Shown here in pieces: positions 1-7,833 of a DNA stretch of 64,000 nucleotides; the stretch's first letter is position 1; each line of letters opens with the position of its first letter. The notes beneath the pieces were generated by a model. That model had not been told where the DNA came from, made no database searches, and was given only the letters and a program-made list of their open reading frames with translations. The position numbers and the translations under genes were made by a program. Source of the DNA: Halosimplex halobium (lineage in GTDB: Archaea; Halobacteriota; Halobacteria; Halobacteriales; Haloarculaceae); NCBI RefSeq assembly GCF_051414055.1, contig NZ_JBLKNX010000007.1:62001-126000 (forward strand), in the 5' to 3' direction.

Positions 1-24
1 CACTGGAAGGAACCGGTCGACTGA
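1..24 (+). other. possible 3' end of an upstream gene
   Basis: In frame 1 the first 24 bases read His-Trp-Lys-Glu-Pro-Val-Asp followed by TGA. This could be the tail of a gene that begins before the window. Seven residues are too few to name a family, and the reading could be chance. From here to the thermosome promoter (25-196) I see no gene. An isolated TATA-like stretch at about 80-87 has no clear partner gene on either strand. Confidence 0.25.
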
Positions 25-196
25 TCCGCCGCGCCGGCCCGACACGCGCCCCGCCGGCCACTCGTCTTTCGCTGCCGACATATAAACCCCATCACTTCCC
101 GTCGGAAGACGTTGGTACGGTGTAACACACGCAAACCGGGTAGCGGACTCGATATGCCGGGAATCCGGAGATACAGCCGGGCTCTCGCGGCGTCGA

Positions 197-226
197 CGAA
201 CGGCCTCGAACACCCAAATTTATATA
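197..226 (+). promoter_or_regulatory. thermosome promoter with paired CGAAC boxes
   Basis: The AT-rich stretch AAATTTATATA (216-226) is a strong archaeal TATA box whose centre is about 26 bases before the ATG at 248, so the transcript is probably leaderless. Directly upstream, CGAAC occurs at 197-201 and again at 207-211, exactly 10 bp apart, one helical turn. Haloarchaeal chaperonin genes are known to be heat-inducible from sequences next to the TATA box. That these two boxes are the control element is my inference. Confidence 0.6.
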
Positions 227-247
227 GAAGCACATTCATACTCCCGG

Positions 248-1918
248 ATGAACATGAGTCAGCAGCGAATGCAGGGTCAGCCCATGATTATTCTGGGCGA
301 GGACTCCCAGCGCATGAAGGACAAGGACGCGCAGAGCCACAACATCTCGGCGGCGCGGGCGGTCGCCGAGTCGGTCCGGTCGACACTCGGGCCGAAGGGG
401 ATGGACAAGATGCTCGTCGACTCGCTCGGCGACGTAACCGTCACGAACGACGGTGTGACCATCCTCACCGAGATGGACATCGACAACCCGACCGCGGAGA
501 TGATCGTCGAGGTCGCCGAGGCCCAGGAGGACGAGGCCGGCGACGGCACGACGACGGCAGTTGCCATCGCGGGCGAACTCCTGAAGAACGCCGAGGACCT
601 GCTCGAGCAGGACATCCACCCCACCTCGATCATCCGCGGGTTCAACATGGCCAGCAGCAAGGCCAAAGAGGAGATCGGCGAGATCGCCACCGAGGTCGAC
701 CCGAGCGACGAGGAGATCCTCAAGTCGGTCGCCGAGACCTCCATGACCGGCAAGGGCGCCGAGCTCAACAAGGACGTGCTCGTCGACCTGGTCGTCGAGG
801 CCATCCAGGCGGTCACCGTCGAGGCCGACGACGGCAGCCACGTCCCGGACCTGCAGTTCCTCAACATCCAGACCCAGACGGGCCGCGCGGTCTCCGAGTC
901 GGACCTGCTCGAGGGCGGCATCATCGACAAGGACGCCGTCCACAGCGACATGCCCGAGACCGTCGAGGACGCCAACGTCCTCCTGCTCGACACGCCCATC
1001 GAGGTCGAGGAGACCGAGACGGACGCCCAGCTCAACCTCGATAGCCCCGACCAGCTCCAGGACTTCATCGAGCAGGAGGAGGAGCGGCTCCAGGAGATGG
1101 TCGAGACCATCAAGGACGCCGGCGCCAACGTCGTCTTCTGCCAGAAGGGCATCGACGACATGGCCCAGCACTACCTCGCCAAGGAGGGCATCCTGGCGGT
1201 CCGCCGCGTCAAGAAGTCCGACATCGAGTTCGTCTCCGAGGTGCTCGAATCGCGCATCGTCTCGGACATCGACTCCGTCACCGCCGACGACATCACCGAG
1301 GGCAAGGTCACCCGCGACGAGGACGACGAGCTGTTCTACGTCGAGGGCAGCGGCCACGGTGCGACGCTGCTGCTGCGCGGCTCGACCGACCACGTCGTCG
1401 ACGAGCTCGAGCGGGGCGTCAACGACGCGCTCGACGTCGTCGCCTCCACCGTCGCCGACGGGCGCGTCCTCGCGGGCGGCGGCGCCACCGAGGTCGAACT
1501 CGCCGGCCGCGTCCGCGACTACGCCGACTCCGTCGAGGGCCGCGAGCAGCTGGCCGTCGAGGCCTTTGCCGACTCGCTGGAGCTCGTCCCGCGCGTGCTC
1601 GCCGAGAACGCCGGCCTCGACTCCATCGACACGCTGGTCGACCTGCGCGCCGCCCACGAGGACGGCGACGAACACGCCGGCCTCGACGTCCACGAGGGCG
1701 AGGTCGTCGATACCTTCGAGACCGGCGTCGTCGAACCCGCCCACGCCAAGGAGCAGGCCGTCTCCTCGGCCTCCGAGGCTGCGAACCTCGTCATGAAGAT
1801 CGACGACATCATCGCCGCCGGCGACCTCTCGACCGAGGGCGACGAGGACGAGGGCGGCCCCGGCGGCCCCGGCGGCGGCATGGGCGGCATGGGCGGCGGC
1901 ATGGGCGGCATGATGTAA
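248..1918 (+). CDS. ths: thermosome subunit (group II chaperonin)
   Basis: This is a subunit of the cytosolic ATP-driven double-ring folding chamber of archaea (CCT/TRiC relative). The 556-residue length is typical. Visible family motifs are LGPKGMDKM (about 47-55), NDG (67-69), the ATPase motif GDGTTT (98-103) and a Gly/Met-rich tail ending in repeated GGM units, as in haloarchaeal and group II chaperonins. There are two possible in-frame starts, ATG 248 and ATG 254; the second gives the common MSQQ N-terminus. Haloarchaea usually carry two or three paralogs and I cannot say which one this is. A strong TATA box precedes it, and a structured element begins one base after the stop. Confidence 0.97.
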   Translation: MNMSQQRMQGQPMIILGEDSQRMKDKDAQSHNISAARAVAESVRSTLGPKGMDKMLVDSLGDVTVTNDGVTILTEMDIDNPTAEMIVEVAEAQEDEAGDGTTTAVAIAGELLKNAEDLLEQDIHPTSIIRGFNMASSKAKEEIGEIATEVDPSDEEILKSVAETSMTGKGAELNKDVLVDLVVEAIQAVTVEADDGSHVPDLQFLNIQTQTGRAVSESDLLEGGIIDKDAVHSDMPETVEDANVLLLDTPIEVEETETDAQLNLDSPDQLQDFIEQEEERLQEMVETIKDAGANVVFCQKGIDDMAQHYLAKEGILAVRRVKKSDIEFVSEVLESRIVSDIDSVTADDITEGKVTRDEDDELFYVEGSGHGATLLLRGSTDHVVDELERGVNDALDVVASTVADGRVLAGGGATEVELAGRVRDYADSVEGREQLAVEAFADSLELVPRVLAENAGLDSIDTLVDLRAAHEDGDEHAGLDVHEGEVVDTFETGVVEPAHAKEQAVSSASEAANLVMKIDDIIAAGDLSTEGDEDEGGPGGPGGGMGGMGGGMGGMM

Positions 1919-1919
1919 G

Positions 1920-2125
1920 CCCACTTTTTCGAGCGGAGAGTTCCTTGCGCGCCGGAGGCGCGCTGTGGGAATCCTCCGCTCGAAAAACTTGGGGAAAAAA
2001 GCTGGACGCGTCGGTCGCTTCGCTCCCTCGCGTCCGGTGTCTGCGGGAGTGAGCACCGCGAACGACCGCAGGCTCGTCAGAGCTTTGCTCTGACGGCGAA
2101 CCGGCGCTTCGGCGCCGGATGCTTA
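1920..2125 (+). repeat. structured 3' element, copy A (downstream of thermosome)
   Basis: This multi-stem region begins right after the thermosome stop codon. Stem 1 pairs 1925-1938 with 1974-1987, a perfect 14-bp inverted repeat that starts with five T and ends with five A. Inside it, GCGCGCC (1947-1953) pairs with GGCGCGC (1957-1963). A further stem pairs 2004-2010 with 2029-2035. A last hairpin, CCGGCGC-TTCG-GCGCCGG, lies at 2101-2118. A homologous copy (B) lies at 24154-24299 after the PAN gene, in PAN orientation. Copy A carries an extra segment (about 2040-2100) with its own hairpin around 2076-2095. It may act as a terminator, an mRNA 3' stabiliser or a dispersed repeat. The remaining bases to 2177 hold no gene. 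Confidence 0.75.
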
Positions 2126-2177
2126 CCCGTCGACCGCCGTACCGCTCGCTGATCGTCCTTCCCGTTCTCGGGCCGCG

Positions 2178-2726
2178 TTACGCCGTCGGCGCCGGTTCCT
2201 CGGACTCCTCGCCGACGCGCTCGACCTTCGTGCCGCCGCAGTTGCGACACGAGGGGATCGTCATGTCGTCGTCGGTGTAGTACTCCTCGCCGCAGCTCTG
2301 ACAGCGGTGGCTCGGGATGTGCTGCTGTTCGCGGTCGCCGGTGACGACCACGGGCCGCTCGGCGTCGAGCGTGACCTCCTGGCTGACGCTGCCGAACAGG
2401 ACCGACCCGAGCGGCGACCGCTTGCGCCCGCCGAGCAGGATCATGTCCGCGTCCGCCTCGTCCGCGGCCGCCAGGATACCCGAGGCCGGGTCGCCGTACC
2501 GGGTCATCGGTTCCACGTCGAGGCCGGCCTCCTCAAGGCGCTCGTAGGCGTGCTCGCCCGCCCTGAGCTGGAGCGGTGACGCCTCCTCGGCCCGGTCGGC
2601 CTCCCGGAACACGTGCAACAGCTTCACCTCGACGTCCTCGGTCGCGCTGGGCAACCCGATCGCCGTCTCTACCTGTGCCGTCGCCCGCGACTCCGCCATG
2701 TCGACCGGCAGCAGGACTGTGTACAT
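2178..2726 (-). CDS. universal stress protein (UspA family) with C-terminal zinc ribbon
   Basis: The first roughly 130 residues form a UspA domain: a hydrophobic first strand (MYTVLLPVD), then the nucleotide-binding signature G-x2-G-x9-G-S in the segment around LLGGRKRSPLGS. A C-terminal CxxC...CxxC module (CQSC and CRNC, about residues 143-165) follows, so one zinc ribbon is predicted. Usual UspA proteins are about 140 residues; this one is 182. I chose the ATG at 2726 because residues before it (start at 2756) do not belong to the fold. UspA proteins typically bind ATP and act in stress survival. The role of the added ribbon is unknown, but it suggests nucleic-acid or protein contact. Confidence 0.85.
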   Translation of the reverse strand: MYTVLLPVDMAESRATAQVETAIGLPSATEDVEVKLLHVFREADRAEEASPLQLRAGEHAYERLEEAGLDVEPMTRYGDPASGILAAADEADADMILLGGRKRSPLGSVLFGSVSQEVTLDAERPVVVTGDREQQHIPSHRCQSCGEEYYTDDDMTIPSCRNCGGTKVERVGEESEEPAPTA

Positions 2727-2889
2727 GGGTATGTCACCCGTGTTAACGTACACCAAGTAGCGGGAAAACTGTTCCCCCTGCAGCGGGATCGGGATCCGTT
2801 GGGCCGGTTGGGTGTCTGCGTGCGCGGCGGCGGAACGTCAGGCGGAGAAGTGACCCGCTGCACGGTCAGTTCGGCGCATCTCTGCGCGT

Positions 2890-4038
2890 CTATTCAAGCG
2901 GTTCGTTGAGAACGTCGAAGATGTCGACAGCCTTGAATTCCTGGTATCGCTCCTTCCCGGTCACCTCCTCGAGTACGCCCTGGTCGACGAGTTCCGTGAT
3001 CCCGTTTCTGGCCGACTGCTCCGACATCTCCAGAATGTTGGCCGCCTCCGCGACCGTGAGATACGGCTGCTCGAAGAGTCGCAACGCGAGCCTGTCGGCC
3101 GCGGTCTTCCCGTGCCCGTACTGGTGTTCGTAGCGCTGGCGGAGGTCCTGCAACCGCTCGGTTCGCTCCACGGCTTCGCTCGCCTGCGCCCGGATTCCCT
3201 CGACGAAGAACTCCAGCCAGGGCTCCCACTCTCCGCGCTCGCTGACGGCACGCATCCGCTTCGCGTACTCGACTTTGTGTCTGTTGAAGTAGGCGCTCGG
3301 ATACAGGTACGGTCTGGAGAGGAACCCGTTCCGGATCAACTGCAGGGTTATGAGGATGCGACCGAGGCGCCCGTTCCCGTCGGCGAACGGATGTATCGTC
3401 TCGAACTGGTAGTGGACGATACCGACGTTGACGAGGTCGTGGTGCTCGCTCCCCGACTGCATGAAATCTTCGAGGTTTTCCATCAGTCCGTCCACGTGGT
3501 CGGGCGCGGGTGGAACGAACGGTTCGATGCCCGCTTCCGGCGACGGGATGTGGGTCGGATCCGTCCGGAACTCCCCGAGCGGCTCGGTTTCGCCGCGGAC
3601 ATCCTCCAGAAGTTCCGAGTGCAGGTCTTTCAGTAGCGCTACGGTTATTTCCCCGGATTCCTCGACTTCCTCTGCCCCCTTTCGAACGACGCGCTCGTAG
3701 TTGAGCGCCTCCTGAATGTCTTTCTCTACCGTCGAACCCGTTTCGATCTCCGAGCGCCGAAACACGTCCTCGAGCGTGAGCTGACCGCCCTCGATGAGCG
3801 TCGACTCGACCGCTTCCCTGCGTACGAGTGTCGTGTACAGGAGCGGATTGGCCGGCGATTCGCGACTGATCCCGTCGAGCCTCCCCAGCTGGAAGATCGT
3901 CTCCTGCAATGCGTCCCTGAAATCGTCGTCGAACTCGAAGTTGGCTTCGGGCGGGAGTGGGTCCGGACGATAGTACGACCGGCGACCGTACGGTACGTAC
4001 GTACCCGGAGCCCGACCCGGAAGCGTCGGTGGATTCAT
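2890..4038 (-). CDS. Fic domain protein with inhibitory helix and C-terminal winged helix
   Basis: Fic enzymes usually transfer AMP (or another phosphate-containing group) from a nucleotide to a target hydroxyl. The canonical active-site motif HPFADGNGRLGR is intact (about 216-227) with the catalytic His. An N-terminal Fic_N-type region includes S79-x3-E83-G84, matching the (S/T)xxxE(G/N) self-inhibitory motif, so the enzyme is probably kept off by its own alpha-inh helix. The last roughly 70 residues look like a winged helix-turn-helix (segment TVAEAANILEMS), which fits DNA binding and autoregulation at the dyads upstream. It is a single gene with no obvious separate antitoxin. The target is unknown. 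Confidence 0.92.
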   Translation of the reverse strand: MNPPTLPGRAPGTYVPYGRRSYYRPDPLPPEANFEFDDDFRDALQETIFQLGRLDGISRESPANPLLYTTLVRREAVESTLIEGGQLTLEDVFRRSEIETGSTVEKDIQEALNYERVVRKGAEEVEESGEITVALLKDLHSELLEDVRGETEPLGEFRTDPTHIPSPEAGIEPFVPPAPDHVDGLMENLEDFMQSGSEHHDLVNVGIVHYQFETIHPFADGNGRLGRILITLQLIRNGFLSRPYLYPSAYFNRHKVEYAKRMRAVSERGEWEPWLEFFVEGIRAQASEAVERTERLQDLRQRYEHQYGHGKTAADRLALRLFEQPYLTVAEAANILEMSEQSARNGITELVDQGVLEEVTGKERYQEFKAVDIFDVLNEPLE

Positions 4039-4158
4039 TTTGCTTAGCGCCCTGCTCTACACGCTAAGACAAACATCTTATGAATGTCTTGTGCTCAAAA
4101 CAAGCCTCCGGGAAGATCAAATATATACGCTCCGATCACGACCGGCTGCTAAGCAAAA
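4038..4158 (-). promoter_or_regulatory. operator-like dyads upstream of the Fic gene
   Basis: CTTAGCG (4043-4049) and CGCTAAG (4062-4068) form a perfect 7-bp inverted repeat just upstream of the Fic start. The longer string TTTTGCTTAGC (4038-4048) overlaps the start codon and recurs inverted at 4148-4158 as GCTAAGCAAAA, so there are three related half-sites. Two more dyads lie between them: AGACA/TGTCT (4067-4089) and CTTGT/ACAAG (4088-4104). This arrangement fits cooperative binding, possibly by the winged helix of the Fic protein itself (inference). Confidence 0.5.
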
Positions 4159-4236
4159 CGACGCCCGCGAGTGGATTTCAGAGATACAGGTGCCCGTGGT
4201 TCCACACCGATTGAAGTGAGTTCAGGATTTATATAC
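4119..4236 (+). promoter_or_regulatory. candidate TATA boxes for the ornithine cyclodeaminase-family gene
   Basis: Two AT-rich boxes precede the gene at 4242: AAATATATA near 4119-4127 and TTTATATA at 4228-4235. The nearer box is only about 10 bases before the ATG, too close for normal archaeal spacing unless translation starts further in. The distant one would give a leader of about 90 bases. I cannot decide between them. Confidence 0.4.
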
Positions 4237-4241
4237 ACGGT

Positions 4242-5231
4242 ATGCAGACGCTACTTCTGGACCCCGACGCCGTCGAGGAAGCCGCGGAGATGCCGGCGGT
4301 CGTCTCCGCGGTCGAGGACGCCTTCGCCGCCGACGCGCGGGGCGACACGCAGATGCCCGCCAAGACCTACATCGACCTGCCGGCGTACAACGGCGACTTC
4401 CGGTCGATGCCCGCGTACCTGGACGCCGGCGAGTGGGACGCCGCGGCGGTCAAGTGGGTCAACGTCCACCCCGACAACCCCGCCGACCACGACCTCCCGA
4501 CGGTGATGGGCACCGTCGTCTACTCCGACCCCGAGACCGCCTTCCCGCTCGCGCTGCTCGACGGGACGACGATAACGCGCAAGCGCACCGGCGCCGCTGC
4601 GGCCGTCGCGACGAACCACCTCGCCGTCGAGCACGCCCGGACGATGGGCATCGTCGGCGCGGGCGTGCAGTCGTACACGCAACTGGAGGCGGTCGCGACC
4701 GTCCGGCCCATCGAGGAGGTCGTCGTCGCCGACCGCGACCAGGAGGCGGTCGACGAGTTCGTCGCCGCGTTCGAGGACCGGTTCGACGTGCGCGGCGGGA
4801 CCATCGAGGAGGCCGCCCGCTGCGACGTGCTCTCGACGGTGACACCCGTCGAGGAGCCGATCGTCCACAGCGTCGGCGACCACACCCACGTCAACGCAAT
4901 CGGCGCCGACGCCGCCGGGAAACACGAGATCGCCGACGAGATCCTGCTGGACGCGACGCTCGTCATCGACGACTACGAGCAGTGCACCCACTCGGGGGAG
5001 ATCAACGTCCCCTGGAGCGAGGGCGCCCTCTCCGACGCGGACATCCACGGGGAACTCGGCGAGATCGTCGTCGGCGAGAAGCCCGGGCGCACGCCCGAGA
5101 CCGGCGTGACCGTCTTCGACTCGACGGGCCTGGCCATCCAGGACGTGGCGGCCAGCCACGTCGTCTACGAGTACGCCGCCGAGCACGACGTGGGCGAGGT
5201 CGTCTCGCTGGTCGACACCGACGTGCTCTGA
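4242..5231 (+). CDS. ornithine cyclodeaminase / alanine dehydrogenase family protein
   Basis: This 329-residue protein belongs to the mu-crystallin/ornithine cyclodeaminase family of NAD(P)-dependent enzymes acting on amino or imino acids. A Rossmann segment GIVGAGVQSYTQL (about 138-150) and the family motif RTGAAAAVAT (about 112-121, with the conserved Arg-Thr-Gly) are visible. Many haloarchaea carry such a gene. Substrate cannot be assigned from sequence alone: ornithine to proline, alanine dehydrogenation, or reduction of a cyclic imine are all possible. It stands alone, convergent with the MocA-like gene that ends 22 bases downstream. Confidence 0.88.
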   Translation: MQTLLLDPDAVEEAAEMPAVVSAVEDAFAADARGDTQMPAKTYIDLPAYNGDFRSMPAYLDAGEWDAAAVKWVNVHPDNPADHDLPTVMGTVVYSDPETAFPLALLDGTTITRKRTGAAAAVATNHLAVEHARTMGIVGAGVQSYTQLEAVATVRPIEEVVVADRDQEAVDEFVAAFEDRFDVRGGTIEEAARCDVLSTVTPVEEPIVHSVGDHTHVNAIGADAAGKHEIADEILLDATLVIDDYEQCTHSGEINVPWSEGALSDADIHGELGEIVVGEKPGRTPETGVTVFDSTGLAIQDVAASHVVYEYAAEHDVGEVVSLVDTDVL

Positions 5232-5252
5232 ACGGTCACCGGGGCGACGGGC

Positions 5253-5846
5253 TCACTCCCGGAGCGCGGCGAGGTCGGCGGGCGTGTCCACGTCCGTGCG
5301 GACCCCGGGGTCGCCGGTCTCGACGACGGCCGCGTCGTCGGCGCCCTCGAAGACCGCGCGTCCGCCACGGTCCCCCTCGACGGCCGCGAGCGCGTCGAAG
5401 TGCCGGCCGTCGAAGAGGACCGGGTTGCCACGCTGGCCGTCGTAGCCCGCCGCGAGTGCGGACCCGCGGCCCGCCCGATAGGCCGCGACGAGCCGGTCCA
5501 CGGTCCCGGGGTCGACCCGCGGCATGTCGCCGAGCGCGAACACGACCGCGTCGGCCCGGTCGCGGGCCCATCGGACACCGCACCGGACCGACGTGGCCTG
5601 CCCGGCGGCCGCGTCGGGGTTCTCGACGACCGCGAGGCCGACGCCGGCGAGCGCATCGGCGACGGCCGGCGACTCCGGGCCGACGACGGCCGCGGTCGAG
5701 CCGATGTCGGCCTCGACGAGCGTTCGAGCGGGGTGACGGACGAGCGGTTCGCCGTCGAGCGTCGCGAGCAGTTTGTCGCGCTCGCCGAAGCGGTGGCTGT
5801 CGCCCGCGGCCAGTAGCACGCCCGCGACGGTCGGGTCGCCCCTCAC
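5253..5846 (-). CDS. MocA/MobA-like nucleotidyltransferase
   Basis: This is a GT-A-type NTP transferase of the molybdenum cofactor cytidylyl/guanylyltransferase group. The N-terminal signature LLAAGDSHRFGERDKL matches the LAAGxSxRFGxxK nucleotide-binding loop. A GDMPRV segment (about residue 93) supplies the metal-binding Asp, and a GNPVLF motif follows. I chose the GTG start at 5846 because it places the loop near the N-terminus and gives a normal 197-residue length; the next upstream ATG (5954) would add about 36 unrelated residues and overlap the divergent neighbour. Whether it uses CTP or GTP, and whether it truly serves molybdopterin, is open. Confidence 0.85.
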   Translation of the reverse strand: MRGDPTVAGVLLAAGDSHRFGERDKLLATLDGEPLVRHPARTLVEADIGSTAAVVGPESPAVADALAGVGLAVVENPDAAAGQATSVRCGVRWARDRADAVVFALGDMPRVDPGTVDRLVAAYRAGRGSALAAGYDGQRGNPVLFDGRHFDALAAVEGDRGGRAVFEGADDAAVVETGDPGVRTDVDTPADLAALRE

Positions 5847-5946
5847 GGCGCCGTCTACGCCGTCGTCCGGGAAATCCCTGCCGCCGGAAGCCCGGGGTGT
5901 CCCGGCGCGCGGAACTACCAAGGCCGTCGCCGTGGTACTCGATGGC

Positions 5947-7641
5947 ATGAACACGGCCGAGCGGATCGTCGCGACGCTGGAAGCGCTCGACGTGGCGTAC
6001 GTCTTCGGCTATCCCGGCGGGCGCGTGATCGAGGTATTCGACGCACTGGGGGAGTCGGACATCGAAGTGGTCCGGCCGCGCGACGAACGCGAGGCCAGCG
6101 TCATGGCCGAGGCCGCCGGTCGGATCACGCGCGATCCGGGCGTGCTCGCCGGCCAGGGCCCGTGGATCGGGAGCCTCGGCGCCATCGGTCAGATGGAGGC
6201 GCGGCTGGGTTCGTCGCCGATGGTCGTGATCACGGAGGCGAGCGAGCGCGGCGAATACGCGACGCTCGCACCGTACCAGCAATCCCGCGGCGACTACGGC
6301 GGCCTCGACCTCCCGTCGATCCTCGACGGGGTGACCGCAGAGCACTGGGAACCGCGGACGCCGACCGAGACGGTTCGCAGTCTCCAGCTGGCGTTCAAGC
6401 ACGCGACCGCCGGTCGGCCGGGGCCCTGCGCGGTCGTCCTCGACGGCGACGCCGTGACCGAGGAGGTGCCCGACGATCCCACTCCGCCGCTGTGGGACGA
6501 CGAGGCGCAGGCCCGGACGTGGGACGCCCGCCCGGTCGACGGCGACCTCGACCGGGCGGTGGCGGCGCTCGACGGGGCCGAACGACCCGTGATCCTCGCC
6601 GGGAACGGCGTCCACGCGGCGAACGCCTACGACGAGCTCGAGGCGGTCGCCGCGGCGGCCGACGCCGCCGTCGCGACCTCCTACCTCGGGAAGTCGACCA
6701 TCGCGGAGACGCACGACCGCGCCGCCGGCGTCGTCGGGTCGTTCGGCCACGAGGGCGCCAATCGCGCGGTCAGCGAGGCCGACACCCTGCTGGTCGTCGG
6801 CTGCCGGCTCAACCCGATGGACACCAACTGGGGCGCGGCGTCGTTCGTCCGCCCGGACGAGCAGACGGTCTGCCACGCCGACGTGGACTCCCGCAACGCC
6901 GGGTGGGTCTACCCCGCGGACGTGGGGCTGATCGGCGACGCGCGGGCGACGCTGGCGGCGCTGGCCGACCGGCTGCCGGACGAATCGAACGAGGACAGCT
7001 GGGCGCTCGACCGCGCGGCGGCGGCCCGCGAGGACTTCACGGCGCCGGCCTGCGATTCGGACGCGGTGCCGATCAAGCCCCAGCGCGCCGTCGCGGCGGT
7101 CGAGTCGGTCGTCGACGCGGAGACGGTCGTGACGGCGGACTCGGGCAACAACCGCTTCTGGCTGCTCAACTACCTCCAGACGCCGGCCCGGCGGACGTAC
7201 TTCGGGAGCGGCGGCGTCGGGGCGATGGGGTGGGCCGCGCCCGCCGCGGTCGCCGCGGCGCTGGTGACCGACCGCGACGCCGTCGCCGTCGCGGGCGACG
7301 GCGGCTTCGCGATGACGATGACCGCCGTCGAGACGGCCGTCCAGCGGGGCGTCGCGCCGACGTTCGTCGTCCTCAACGACACCTCGCTCGGGATGGTCCG
7401 TCAGATGGACGACGAGTTGCCGGGGACGGAGTTCCCGGACACCGACTTCGTCGCGGTGGCGCGGGCGATGGGCGCCCGGGGCGTCCGCGTGACGGAACCC
7501 GGGGACCTGAAGCCGACGCTGGTAGATGCGAAAGCCGACGACCGCCCCACCGTCGTCGACGTGCGCATCGACCGCGACGAACCGATGGCCGACCGGCTGG
7601 CGTCGTCGTTCTACGAGGGGGTCGGCGGGCTACACGAGTGA
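5947..7641 (+). CDS. thiamine diphosphate-dependent enzyme, acetolactate synthase-like
   Basis: The 564-residue protein has the three-domain ThDP layout: an N-terminal Pyr domain with an acidic residue in the EREASVMAEAAG segment (about 40-51), a central domain, and a C-terminal PP domain with the GDG...N motif that binds ThDP-Mg (GDGGFAM near 455, then LNDTSLG). It resembles acetolactate synthase large subunits and related decarboxylases. No small regulatory subunit or other branched-chain genes are nearby, so I would not call it IlvB. The start at ATG 5947 leaves 100 bp to the divergent MocA-like gene. Substrate unknown. Confidence 0.85.
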   Translation: MNTAERIVATLEALDVAYVFGYPGGRVIEVFDALGESDIEVVRPRDEREASVMAEAAGRITRDPGVLAGQGPWIGSLGAIGQMEARLGSSPMVVITEASERGEYATLAPYQQSRGDYGGLDLPSILDGVTAEHWEPRTPTETVRSLQLAFKHATAGRPGPCAVVLDGDAVTEEVPDDPTPPLWDDEAQARTWDARPVDGDLDRAVAALDGAERPVILAGNGVHAANAYDELEAVAAAADAAVATSYLGKSTIAETHDRAAGVVGSFGHEGANRAVSEADTLLVVGCRLNPMDTNWGAASFVRPDEQTVCHADVDSRNAGWVYPADVGLIGDARATLAALADRLPDESNEDSWALDRAAAAREDFTAPACDSDAVPIKPQRAVAAVESVVDAETVVTADSGNNRFWLLNYLQTPARRTYFGSGGVGAMGWAAPAAVAAALVTDRDAVAVAGDGGFAMTMTAVETAVQRGVAPTFVVLNDTSLGMVRQMDDELPGTEFPDTDFVAVARAMGARGVRVTEPGDLKPTLVDAKADDRPTVVDVRIDRDEPMADRLASSFYEGVGGLHE

Positions 7642-7833
7642 ACACCGGCTGCTGCTGACGCGACGTGAGGGCGAGCAGGCGGCGCAGTCGGCCCGCGGAG
7701 CGGCGCGCCGCGCGACCGCGACCCGCTCCGCGGTGGCTCTCACAGCACGAGTCGGGATGGTCGCGCTCTCCGGGATAAATGTCAGCACCGTATCTTGCGG
7801 CAACTTTTTCCAGTTCGTGGGCGAACGGACGGT
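7642..7833. repeat. intergenic region with a 10-bp inverted repeat
   Basis: CCGCGGAGCG (7693-7702) pairs with CGCTCCGCGG (7724-7733) around a GC-rich core (GCGCGCCGCGCG). The region lies between the ThDP enzyme stop and the next start, with no ORF of its own. It may be the transcription end of the upstream gene or a decayed member of the structured repeats seen elsewhere in the window. Confidence 0.45.

Noticed and set aside
236..2056. A 606-codon open frame antisense to the thermosome gene
   Set aside because: GC-rich third positions remove stop codons on the opposite strand. The translation is low-complexity and matches no fold; the sense gene is certain.
4228..4235. TTTATATA as the sure promoter of the ornithine cyclodeaminase-family gene
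   Set aside because: It is only about 10 bases before the ATG, too close for TATA spacing unless the start is misplaced; kept only as one of two candidates.
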